Source: Burkholderiales bacterium (GTDB lineage Bacteria; Pseudomonadota; Gammaproteobacteria; Burkholderiales; JAHFRG01). Taken from it: 64,000 nucleotides of DNA. Positions 38,417 to 45,819 of this stretch are shown here, in pieces. The stretch covers positions 62,001 through 126,000 of the forward strand of contig DASZZH010000025.1 of NCBI GenBank assembly GCA_035543335.1, written 5' to 3'. How positions within the stretch are numbered: the stretch's first letter is position 1; each line of letters starts with the position of its first letter. A program made the position numbers and the translations under genes. The notes beneath the pieces were generated by a model that was given only the letters and a program-made list of their open reading frames with translations, did no database searches and was not told the DNA's origin.

Positions 38417-39196
38417 TTAGTTCATTAGCGCCTTGTCTCGGTTCACCGCCTGGTCCCAGCCCTTCACTTGATCCAGGCCCTTGGCGTTTTTGAGTATCGT
38501 ACCGTCGAGATTGGTTTCAGTGAGATCCGCACCGGTCAAATCCGCCCCGGTGAGATCCGCGCCGGACAGATTGGCGCGAAACAGGTTCGCTCCCTTGAAA
38601 TTCGCGCCGGAGAGATTGGCAAACGCGAACAGCGCGCGGTTGACATCGGCGCCTGAAAAATCCGCGCCGGCGAGATCGGCGCTGGAGAAATCATTGCGCA
38701 TCTGGCCCATCGGCTGGTTTTTCAAGTCCACTCCCATGTGCGCCCCGGCAAAGTTCGCTCCGCTCAAGTTGAGCTGGTTGAAGCGCGCGATGATGCGTGC
38801 GCCGGCAAAATTGACCCCGCGGAAATCCGGGCGCTCGGCGAGATTAATGTCAAGGCTCGGATAAATTACCGGACCGAACAGGCTGGCGTTGGTCAGATTC
38901 GCTTTTGCGAAATTGGCGCGCATCAGCCAGGCGGCATCGAGATTCGCTCCCGACAAGTTCGCGCCGGATAGATTGACGCTTACCAATTTTGTGCCGAACA
39001 AATTGGCTTTGGCGAGATTGGCTTTTTTGAAATCGAGCCCGCTCAAGTCGAGGTTGGACAGGTCCTTTCCGGAGAGATCGGCGGGTTTTTCGGCGGTCGA
39101 GCGCTCAAGCAGCGCCCGCACCTCGTCGCGCGTGAGGTCGGCGGCGACGGCATTTCCCAGAGCGGCAAGCAAAACGGCTGCACAAAGCGTACGCAT
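38417..39196 (-). CDS. Exported pentapeptide-repeat protein
   Basis: 259 residues: a signal peptide (MRTLCAAVLLAALGNAVAA), a short helical part (LTRDEVRALLERST) and then about 30 A(D/N)LXX repeats, which form a right-handed square beta-helix. There is a break around residues 110-125 (FGPVIYPSLDINLAERP) dividing two repeat blocks. Pentapeptide proteins of this exported kind are seen near methanol dehydrogenase genes in methylotrophs; their role is unknown. Its start region faces the small gene at 39330 and the pterin dehydratase. Confidence 0.9.
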   Translation of the reverse strand: MRTLCAAVLLAALGNAVAADLTRDEVRALLERSTAEKPADLSGKDLSNLDLSGLDFKKANLAKANLFGTKLVSVNLSGANLSGANLDAAWLMRANFAKANLTNASLFGPVIYPSLDINLAERPDFRGVNFAGARIIARFNQLNLSGANFAGAHMGVDLKNQPMGQMRNDFSSADLAGADFSGADVNRALFAFANLSGANFKGANLFRANLSGADLTGADLTGADLTETNLDGTILKNAKGLDQVKGWDQAVNRDKALMN

Positions 39197-39329
39197 GTGA
39201 TTTATTCCTCAATTTACGGATTTGAAGGGATGACCCTATAATACGCCAAAGGTTTATCTCCCGGCATGAAGCTCTCAATGATGCCTTGCTGGAAGACTGG
39301 CGCACCCGCGGCTGGAGCTGGAACGTGAA

Positions 39330-39596
39330 GTGGCACGCGCCGTGATTGGCCAGGAACAAGCCATCCGCCTCATCAACATTGCCGTCTTCGCTGCGGAGCT
39401 CTATCTCAAGCTGCTGGCAGAGGAAACGGGATTGATATCGGCGGCTGCAAAACCGCAGGATTTGAGCGCGGCGTTGAACGATCCCGCGCTCGCCAGAAAG
39501 CAAACGGTCGCAACAGATCTTGCGTGGATTCCGGCGTTACTTGCTCTGGTTTGTCTTGTTTCGATGTACGCAATCCAACTTATTCGTCGTATTTGA
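39330..39596 (+). CDS. Small C-terminally anchored protein, possibly frame-damaged
   Basis: 88 residues from a GTG at 39330 with no clear ribosome site. It has a helical N-terminus (VARAVIGQEQAIRLINIAVFAAELYLKLLAEE) and one C-terminal membrane helix (AWIPALLALVCLVSMYAIQL). Just upstream, another frame reads HEALNDALLEDWRTR and ends at a stop near 39345, as if the original protein began there and a frameshift split it. The 3' end overlaps the pterin dehydratase gene tail-to-tail by 17 bases. Not assigned to a family; may be a pseudogene. Confidence 0.4.
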   Translation: MARAVIGQEQAIRLINIAVFAAELYLKLLAEETGLISAAAKPQDLSAALNDPALARKQTVATDLAWIPALLALVCLVSMYAIQLIRRI

Positions 39597-39960
39597 TGTA
39601 TTTGAACCGTTGATCTTCGTTCGGTGTTCCTTCGAGCGGGCCGTCTTCCTTGCCCGGCTGCCATTGAATCACTTCTTCTATTTTTTTCGCCAGCGTGAAG
39701 TCCTTGTCGGTGACGCCCTTCGCCGCGTGGTTGACGAGCTTCACGATGACGAAAGCGTAGGACACCGCAAGATCGGGATGATGCCATGCCGCTTCGGCCA
39801 GATGCCCCACCGTGTTCACGACCATGAGCGTGCCTTTCCAGCTTCCGGTGCGGTATTTGCGGCGAATCCAGCCGTCTTCGTAATACCAGTGCGGCAATTC
39901 CTTGGCCAGCCGCTCCTTGATTTCCTGCTCGGAGTAAACCTGCTCGGGTTTTCTTTCCAT
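39580..39960 (-). CDS. phhB: Pterin-4a-carbinolamine dehydratase
   Basis: 126 residues. The dehydratase core is clear: WYYEDGWIRRKYRTGSWKGTLMVVNTVGHLAEAAWHHPDLAVSY-type blocks with the active-site HHPD near residue 62, followed by VKLVNHAAKGVTDKDFTLAKKIEE. The enzyme dehydrates 4a-hydroxytetrahydropterin and recycles pterin cofactors. Position next to xoxF in a methylotroph that makes a methanopterin suggests it may act on an H4MPT-type pterin rather than with phenylalanine hydroxylase, which is not seen. It is divergent from xoxF. Confidence 0.9.
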   Translation of the reverse strand: MERKPEQVYSEQEIKERLAKELPHWYYEDGWIRRKYRTGSWKGTLMVVNTVGHLAEAAWHHPDLAVSYAFVIVKLVNHAAKGVTDKDFTLAKKIEEVIQWQPGKEDGPLEGTPNEDQRFKYIKYDE

Positions 39961-40331
39961 GATTACACCTCTTTTATAAACTGCGTTTGCAGCGTCAACT
40001 TGCTGTTATGGCGGAGAGATGCTGGTTATCCGATGCTTTCATTTCTGACACAAGGTGTTAATTCACCGGTATTTCACGTTCATTTCTGACACACCACGGC
40101 GACCCTCGCGTTTTTATATAACATGCTGTATTTAAAGTGATAACTGTAGTTGAGTACAAGCGGGGAAACGGCTCTTGCTTCGGGCATGTAATGTGCTATA
40201 GTGACGGCAGGTAATGTAACGCGTTACCTCTTCCCTATAAACCGGCAAGTCAATAAAAGTTCGTCCTTTTTAGGGGTCGTAGTCAATAATACTGTGCTTC
40301 ATATGTATTCTAGCTTAAGGAGGAAGTTGTT
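39961..40331 (+). promoter_or_regulatory. xoxF upstream region with direct repeats and a palindrome
   Basis: 371 bases without a gene. A 15-base direct repeat TTCATTTCTGACACA occurs at 40038-40052 and 40079-40093, spaced 41 bases, about four helical turns. A perfect 12-base palindrome GTAACGCGTTAC lies at 40216-40227. The xoxF ribosome site AAGGAGGAAG (near 40317) is close to ideal. The repeats could be regulator sites or the end of an old insertion sequence. I cannot assign a promoter with confidence. Confidence 0.55.
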
Positions 40332-42146
40332 ATGACGATTAAACCGCAAGTAAAACGTCTGCCGTTGGTATTGGCAGCACTGGCTCTGGCGGTACCGGGC
40401 CTGGCGCTGGCAAATGCTGACTCGGCGTCGCTCCAGAAAGATGCAAAAAACTGGGCGCACGCCAACGGCAACTACTGGCAGTGGCGTTACAGCGATCTGA
40501 AGCAAATCAACAAGGACAATGTGAAAAGCATGAAAGTGGCCTGGGCTTTCTCGACCGGTGTTTTGCGCGGTCATGAAGGCGGCCCCTTGGTGATTGGCGA
40601 CACGATGTGGATCCACTCCGCGTTTCCCAACAAGGTATTTTCGATCAACCTAGCCGACCAAACCATCAATTGGAAGTATACCCCGGTGCAGGACCCGAGC
40701 GTGATTCCCGTAATGTGCTGCGACACGGTGAACCGCGGTCTGGCCTATGCCGAAGGCAAGATCTTCCTGCAACAGGCTGACACCACCCTGGTGGCCCTGG
40801 ATGCGAAGAGCGGCAAAGTTGTCTGGTCAATTAAGAATGGCAATCCCAAAAAAGGCGAGACCAACACCAACGCGCCGTTCATCTTCAAGGACAAGGTCCT
40901 AACCGGCATTTCTGGTGGTGAGTTCGGCGTGCAAGGTTTTGTTGCCGCGTATGACATCAACAGTGGCAGGCAGGTGTGGAAGGCTTACAGCGTAGGACCA
41001 GATGATCAAATGCTGATGGACGGCAACAAGACCATGACTTGGACCAACGGTAAGATGGCGCCGGTGGGTGCAGATTCCTCCCTGAAGACCTGGAAAGGCG
41101 ATCAGTGGAAAATCGGCGGCGGCACAACCTGGGGGTGGTACGGTTATGACTCAAGCCTGAACCTGATGTACTACGGTTCCGGCAACCCCAGCACCTGGAA
41201 CCCGGCGCAACGTCCCGGCGACAACAAATGGTCGATGACCATTTGGGCCCGTGACGTGGATACCGGCGTGGCCAAGTGGGTGTATCAAATGACGCCGTAT
41301 GACGAGTGGGATTTCGACGGCGTGAATGAGATGATCCTGGCCGACATTCCAGTGCATGGCAAGCAAACCAAAGCAGTAGTGCATTTCGACCGCAATGGTT
41401 TTGGCTATACGCTGGATCGCGTCACCGGCGCCCTGCTGGTGGCCGAGAAGTATGATCCGAAAGTCAACTGGGCAACCCACGTTGACATGAAGACCGGCCG
41501 TCCGCAAGTCGTTTCCAAGTACTCGACCGCGCAAAACGGTCCTGATGTCGACACCAAAGGCATCTGCCCCGCGGCGCTGGGAACCAAAGACGAGCAACCT
41601 GCGTCCTTCAGCCCGCAAACCGGCCTGTTCTATGTGCCCACCAACCATGTGTGCATGAACTACGAGCCGTTCAAGGTTGAATACACCGCCGGCCAACCGT
41701 ACGTGGGCGCGACTCTGTCGATGTTCCCCGCGCCGGGCAGCCACGGCGGCATGGGCAACTTCATCGCCTGGGATGCCGGCAAGGGAAAGATCGTCCAGTC
41801 CAAGCCGGAGAAATTCTCGGTGTGGAGCGGCGTTCTGACTACCGCTGGCGGCATTGCCTGCTACGGTACGCTTGAAGGCTATCTGAAGTGTGTGGATGCC
41901 AAAAACATCAACAAGGAACTGTTCAAGTTCAAGACCCCGTCCGGCATCATCGGCAACGTCAATACCTGGGAATATAATGGCAAGCAGTACATCGGTATTC
42001 TCTCGGGGATTGGCGGCTGGGCTGGCATCGGTCTGGCAGCCGGCTTGGAGAAAGACACTGACGGCCTTGGCGCCGTGGGTGGTTACAAAGAACTCAACAA
42101 GTACACCGAACTGGGTGGCGTGCTGACTGTGTTCTCTTTGCCCTGA
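40332..42146 (+). CDS. xoxF: Lanthanide-dependent PQQ methanol dehydrogenase
   Basis: 604 residues with a signal peptide (to about residue 28, LALANADS). It oxidises methanol in the periplasm and passes electrons to XoxG. Tryptophan-docking beta-propeller repeats are evident, the vicinal disulfide Cys129-Cys130 (VMCCDT) caps PQQ, and metal ligands are Glu197 (GGEFG), Asn285 (GSGNPSTWN) and Asp327. The residue two past the catalytic Asp, Asp329 in DEWDFDG, is the extra ligand diagnostic of lanthanide enzymes; calcium-type MxaF has Ala there. Downstream come a strong terminator hairpin, then xoxG and xoxJ. Confidence 0.97.
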   Translation: MTIKPQVKRLPLVLAALALAVPGLALANADSASLQKDAKNWAHANGNYWQWRYSDLKQINKDNVKSMKVAWAFSTGVLRGHEGGPLVIGDTMWIHSAFPNKVFSINLADQTINWKYTPVQDPSVIPVMCCDTVNRGLAYAEGKIFLQQADTTLVALDAKSGKVVWSIKNGNPKKGETNTNAPFIFKDKVLTGISGGEFGVQGFVAAYDINSGRQVWKAYSVGPDDQMLMDGNKTMTWTNGKMAPVGADSSLKTWKGDQWKIGGGTTWGWYGYDSSLNLMYYGSGNPSTWNPAQRPGDNKWSMTIWARDVDTGVAKWVYQMTPYDEWDFDGVNEMILADIPVHGKQTKAVVHFDRNGFGYTLDRVTGALLVAEKYDPKVNWATHVDMKTGRPQVVSKYSTAQNGPDVDTKGICPAALGTKDEQPASFSPQTGLFYVPTNHVCMNYEPFKVEYTAGQPYVGATLSMFPAPGSHGGMGNFIAWDAGKGKIVQSKPEKFSVWSGVLTTAGGIACYGTLEGYLKCVDAKNINKELFKFKTPSGIIGNVNTWEYNGKQYIGILSGIGGWAGIGLAAGLEKDTDGLGAVGGYKELNKYTELGGVLTVFSLP

Positions 42147-42185
42147 TAGGGAAAGAAACCGTTTGGCAAATTAGTTGAACTGAAT

Positions 42186-42225
42186 AACTGGCATCTTGAC
42201 TAAGGTTAAGATGCCAGTTTTTTTT
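42186..42225 (+). terminator. Strong hairpin terminator/attenuator between xoxF and xoxG
   Basis: AACTGGCATCTT (42186-42197) pairs perfectly with AAGATGCCAGTT (42208-42219). The stem can extend by three more pairs to 15 with loop TAAG, and is followed by T at 42218-42225. It is textbook rho-independent. It lies inside the xoxF-xoxG-xoxJ unit, so most transcripts should end after xoxF. Confidence 0.88.
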
Positions 42226-42255
42226 GTGGCTTCTGAAACTAAAAAGGTACTACCG

Positions 42256-42639
42256 TTGAAATCTCAAATTTTCCTTTTTGCCGGTCTGTTGCTGGCCAGT
42301 AGTTTTGCAGTTGCGGATGACCTGTACAAAGTGGTGGACGGCAACAAGGTGGATGCCAATACTCTTGCCGGATGGAAAACCTGGCGGGCGATGGCTTGCG
42401 AACGTTGCCACGGCGCGAAGCAGGAAGGTCTGGTCGGCCCTTCGCTGATTGACGGCTTGAAAAATTTGAGCAAGGACGAATTCAAAAAGGCCGTATTGGA
42501 AGGCCGGCCGGGAACGGTAATGGCGCCGTTCAAGGAAGCGAAAACCGTGGTCGACAACATCGACAATCTTTACGCCTACCTCAAGGGGCGCTCTGACGGG
42601 GCCATCAAGCCCGGGCACCTGCAGCTATTGGACCAGTAA
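42256..42639 (+). CDS. xoxG: Cytochrome c, electron acceptor of XoxF
   Basis: 127 residues if started at TTG 42256, which gives a normal signal peptide (KSQIFLFAGLLLASSFAVA). Starts at 42196 or ATG 42211 fall within the terminator hairpin and add a long, unlikely leader. The mature protein has one haem site, CERCH near residue 53, and an axial Met probably in TVMAPF. XoxG takes electrons from XoxF and passes them to the respiratory chain. It is short for an XoxG. The TTG start and the upstream terminator both point to low expression relative to xoxF. Confidence 0.9.
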   Translation: MKSQIFLFAGLLLASSFAVADDLYKVVDGNKVDANTLAGWKTWRAMACERCHGAKQEGLVGPSLIDGLKNLSKDEFKKAVLEGRPGTVMAPFKEAKTVVDNIDNLYAYLKGRSDGAIKPGHLQLLDQ

Positions 42640-42655
42640 GCGGCTCTGCGGCGTA

Positions 42656-42676
42656 CCGGCTTCCCAGTGAAGCCGG
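42656..42676 (+). other. Intercistronic hairpin xoxG-xoxJ
   Basis: CCGGCTTC (42656-42663) and GAAGCCGG (42669-42676) form a perfect eight-pair stem with loop CCAGT. There is no T-run, so it is more likely an RNA stability or processing element than a terminator. Confidence 0.6.
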
Positions 42677-42700
42677 ACCGCGATTGACAAAAGGAAAAGC

Positions 42701-43552
42701 ATGACTCGTCTCCCGTTCTTGCGCTTGTGCCTGTCGCTCATGCTGGCGGGTTGGACGTCAATCATCAGCCTGCCGGCTTCTGCCGCTGCGGAAGAGGACA
42801 AGGTATTCCGCGTTTGTGCCGATCCCAACAATCTGCCGTTTTCCAACAGCAACCGTGAAGGATTTGAAAACAAGATTGCGGAACTGTTTGCCAAAGAACT
42901 CGGTTGGCCGGTGGAATACACCTGGTACCCGCAGCGCATGGGGTTTCTTCGCAACACACTGCGATCAAAGCAGGAGAGCGGGCGCTACAAATGCGACATC
43001 ATAATGGGTGTGCCGTTCAACTACCCCCAAACGGCGACGACCCGGCCGTATTACCGCTCCACTTGGGTGATGGTGTACGTAAAAGGCAGGGGACTCGACG
43101 GCGTGCAGGTGCCCAGTGACCTGCTCAAGGTAACCAATCTGAGCTCGCTCAAGCTCGGTGTGTTTGGCGGCAGCCCGGCCGCGGATTGGATGCTCAAGTA
43201 CAATCTGATGGACCAGCTCGTGCCCTATCGTCCGCAGTCCGGCGCCATCGAGGATTACACCGGCAAGGTGATTATCGATGATTTGCTGCCGGGGAATATC
43301 GACGTGCTTTTCATCTGGGGGCCGATCGCGGGTTATTTCGCCAAGAAACATCCCGAGCTCGTCACCGTCTCCATGCAGTCGGAAAACGAAAAGCACAAGG
43401 AAGTCATTTTTGACTACGATATCTCCATGGGCATGCGCCAGCCCGACAAGGAATGGAAAGAGCAGATCAACCAGCTGATCGAACGCAATCAGGACAAGAT
43501 CAATGACATCCTCACCGACTACGGCGTGCCATTGGTCAAATCAGCGAAGTGA
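42701..43552 (+). CDS. xoxJ: Periplasmic XoxJ protein
   Basis: 283 residues with a signal peptide (to SLPASAAAEE, ~31) and a substrate-binding-protein fold: VFRVCADPNNLPFSNSNREGFENKIAELFAKELGWPVEY-type start, then TTRPYYRSTWVMVY near 120. XoxJ is needed for XoxF activity in Methylorubrum and is proposed to assist its maturation or activation; it is the partner of MxaJ in the calcium system. AAAAGGA before the ATG is a good ribosome site. Its stop overlaps the protease gene start as GTGA. Confidence 0.94.
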   Translation: MTRLPFLRLCLSLMLAGWTSIISLPASAAAEEDKVFRVCADPNNLPFSNSNREGFENKIAELFAKELGWPVEYTWYPQRMGFLRNTLRSKQESGRYKCDIIMGVPFNYPQTATTRPYYRSTWVMVYVKGRGLDGVQVPSDLLKVTNLSSLKLGVFGGSPAADWMLKYNLMDQLVPYRPQSGAIEDYTGKVIIDDLLPGNIDVLFIWGPIAGYFAKKHPELVTVSMQSENEKHKEVIFDYDISMGMRQPDKEWKEQINQLIERNQDKINDILTDYGVPLVKSAK

Positions 43553-44577
43553 GTGGTTCTAGTCAAGCGGATTTGGGCGCACTGCTGCCGCTGGCACTGA
43601 TGCTGTGTTCGCCTGTTTCCGAAGCGGCCCCTGATTTTGAGCTCTATGCCCGGCTTGCCGCATCTGTGGTGAAAATCGAGGCGCACAATCCCGACGGCAG
43701 CACTTCCATTGGCTCGGCCGTGATGGTGGCGCCGGGAAAGCTCGTGACCAGCTGCCATGTCACGCGAAACGCCAGCAGTATCGAAGTGGTTAAATCCGGT
43801 TTGCGCTGGGACGCCCAAAAGCAGCAGGGCGATATCGCACACGACCTGTGCCTGCTCTATGTGCCTTCGGCGAGTGCGCCGGTGGCGCAGCTGGGCAGCG
43901 GCAAGCTTAAGGTTGGGCAGCAGGTTTACGCCATAGGCTATGTCGGCGGGCTGGGACCGCGCTTTTCCGCCGGATGGGTGCGCGCGCTTTATGATTACGA
44001 CGGCGGCAAAGTCATTCAAACCACCACGCCATTCCGCTCCGGCGCGAGCGGCGGCGGGTTGTTCGATGAGCAAGGCCGATTGATCGGCGTCGTCGCCTTC
44101 CTGTCGCGGCTCGACCAGACTTATCATTTTTCTTTACCGGTGAGCTGGGTTGTCAATAGTCTTGCCATGAACCAGGCCGAGGATGTGGCGCCGCTGCCGG
44201 AAGACGGCCGCGCGTTCTGGCAGGAGTCCAACGAGAGACAGCCGTATTTTCTGCAAGCCGCCGCGCTGGAAGCGGCCGAGAATTGGGGTGACTTGTTGGA
44301 GCTCGCCGAAAAATGGTCCACGGCGGAAAAAAATAACGCCGATTCGTGGCTGGCGCTGGGTAAGGCGCACTATCACATGCGTCGGCATGATCGGGCGATT
44401 GCCGCTTATCGCCAGGCAATTGCCGTGGAACGCGACTACCCGGAAGCTTGGTACAATCTCGGTCTCGTGTATCTGGACGAGCACAGGCAAAACGAGCTCG
44501 CAGAAGTGCGCAAGACGCTCGCCGCGCTGGACCAGGAACTCGAAAAAGAATTGGCTAAGGCACAGCCTTTGCGTTAA
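43549..44577 (+). CDS. Exported trypsin-like protease with TPR tail
   Basis: 342 residues from a GTG that overlaps the xoxJ stop. A hydrophobic start (ALLPLALMLCSPVSEA) suggests export. The serine protease domain has the triad His70 (TSCHVT), Asp99 (AHDLCLL) and Ser167 (GASGGG). The C-terminal part (~240-342) has TPR-like helices (ADSWLALGKAHYHMRRHDRAIAAYRQAI). It may process or guard periplasmic methanol dehydrogenase proteins; that is inferred from coupling to xoxJ only. A paralogue with the same layout, broken by a frameshift, lies at 51046-52048. Confidence 0.85.
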   Translation: MSGSSQADLGALLPLALMLCSPVSEAAPDFELYARLAASVVKIEAHNPDGSTSIGSAVMVAPGKLVTSCHVTRNASSIEVVKSGLRWDAQKQQGDIAHDLCLLYVPSASAPVAQLGSGKLKVGQQVYAIGYVGGLGPRFSAGWVRALYDYDGGKVIQTTTPFRSGASGGGLFDEQGRLIGVVAFLSRLDQTYHFSLPVSWVVNSLAMNQAEDVAPLPEDGRAFWQESNERQPYFLQAAALEAAENWGDLLELAEKWSTAEKNNADSWLALGKAHYHMRRHDRAIAAYRQAIAVERDYPEAWYNLGLVYLDEHRQNELAEVRKTLAALDQELEKELAKAQPLR

Positions 44578-44605
44578 ACCGGAAAGCACATCGTCACGCA
44601 TGTGT

Positions 44606-44625
44606 AGGGCTTAATCAGAGATTCC
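44606..44625. repeat. Solo terminal repeat of the TIR element family
   Basis: AGGGCTTAATCAGAGATTCC matches one end of the elements at 15901-16301 and 31201-31569 (the complement of GGAATCTCTGATTAAGTCC, one change). No second end is nearby. It stops two bases before the ATG of the next gene, the same start-adjacent position as at pabB and the DHPS-like gene. Confidence 0.65.
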
Positions 44626-44627
44626 TT

Positions 44628-45317
44628 ATGCACCTGAAAAAACTTTTTGCTACGACCACCGCGCTGCTGCTGTTGTGCGCCGCTCAAGCGCTGCACGCCG
44701 ATGACAAACATTCGGACGCTGAAGTGTTGCTGTTCGAAACCAATCATCTGAAGAAGGTCACTAAACCGGCGGCTTTGCATTACCGTTTCGTCAAGACGGG
44801 CTCGATGGAGGACGGCTTCACCGACAGCGTCGAGATTTTTATCGATAAGATACGCTCAAACGGTACCAAATCGGTTTCCACCAACTACTTAAACGGCAAG
44901 AACCATATCGATTTCCCCCCAGTAGAGGAAACGAAAAATGGTGGAAATCCGGTAATACTGTATTTTCTCGAGCGTGATGTTCGCGAAATGAAACGCCTGA
45001 CCGGTGGAGGCGTAATCTATTTCCGAAAACGTATCAGGATTAACCTTGCCGACAATGCGGAAGTGCGCCCGGTTAAATTCGCTTTCGGTGGCAGGGAAGT
45101 GAACGGGAAGGAAATAAATATCACGCCGTATGAGAACGATCAACTGAAAGAGCGTTTCGGCAAACATGTAGGCAAATATTACGTGTTTACTCTCTCCGAT
45201 GACGTCCCGGGCCAGGTATTTCAAGTGCGTTGCGTGACGCCGGACCCGCAGGCGGGCGGCAAACAGCCGCTGATTGAGGAGACGCTGACGTTCAGCGAAA
45301 TAGGCAAGAAGGGCTGA
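44628..45317 (+). CDS. Exported protein of unknown function in the xox locus
   Basis: 229 residues with a signal peptide (KKLFATTTALLLLCAAQALHA). The mature part is beta-rich and charged: AALHYRFVKTGSMEDGFTDSVEIFIDKIR, FLERDVREMKRLTGGGVIYFRKRIRINLAD, and a C-terminal RCVTPDP. No family with known function comes to mind. It lies 50 bases after the protease gene and 27 before the thioredoxin gene on the same strand, so it is likely part of the methanol-oxidation region. Its leader is the end of a TIR element, which may supply its ribosome site. Confidence 0.78.
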   Translation: MHLKKLFATTTALLLLCAAQALHADDKHSDAEVLLFETNHLKKVTKPAALHYRFVKTGSMEDGFTDSVEIFIDKIRSNGTKSVSTNYLNGKNHIDFPPVEETKNGGNPVILYFLERDVREMKRLTGGGVIYFRKRIRINLADNAEVRPVKFAFGGREVNGKEINITPYENDQLKERFGKHVGKYYVFTLSDDVPGQVFQVRCVTPDPQAGGKQPLIEETLTFSEIGKKG

Positions 45318-45344
45318 AAATACTCAGGGAAAGGGGTTGCCAGC

Positions 45345-45716
45345 ATGGCCACCGTTGAAATCACCAAGGACAATTTCGAGCAAGTCGTTGCCGGCAATCC
45401 GATGGTCATCGTGGATTTCTGGGCGCCGTGGTGTGCGCCCTGCATCAACTTTGCGTCGATTTTCAACGCCGCTTCGGAGAAATATCCGGACATCGTGTTC
45501 GGCAAGGTCAATACCGACGAAGAACAGGAGCTCGCGGCGTATTTCCAGATCCGCTCGATCCCGACGCTGATGATGCTGCGCGAGCAGGTGATACTGTTCT
45601 CGCAGCCGGGAGCGTTGCCGGCATCCGGGCTGGAAGGCATCATCGGCCAGGTTCAGGCCGTTGACATGACCAAGGTGCACGAGGAAATCACGCGGCCAGT
45701 GCCGGTCTACGGTTAA
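45345..45716 (+). CDS. Thioredoxin-family protein with CAPC site
   Basis: 123 residues with a thioredoxin fold and no signal peptide: VIVDFWAPWCAPCINFASIF around residue 30 and the cis-proline RSIPTLMML near 75. The active site is CAPC instead of the usual CGPC, which should change its redox potential. The C-terminus is extended by about 15 residues (MTKVHEEITRPVPVYG). It would act in the cytoplasm as a dithiol reductant. It ends the xox block; the next gene is on the other strand. Confidence 0.9.
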   Translation: MATVEITKDNFEQVVAGNPMVIVDFWAPWCAPCINFASIFNAASEKYPDIVFGKVNTDEEQELAAYFQIRSIPTLMMLREQVILFSQPGALPASGLEGIIGQVQAVDMTKVHEEITRPVPVYG

Positions 45717-45819
45717 TCCTGTTTTACGTTTGCATTCTTCGGAGCGGGAAAGCAAGCCCTCCGCCGTTTTTGCTTGAAATGCGGGTTTTCGCTGCCTTCC
45801 CAGACTAGATCTCGGTGAA

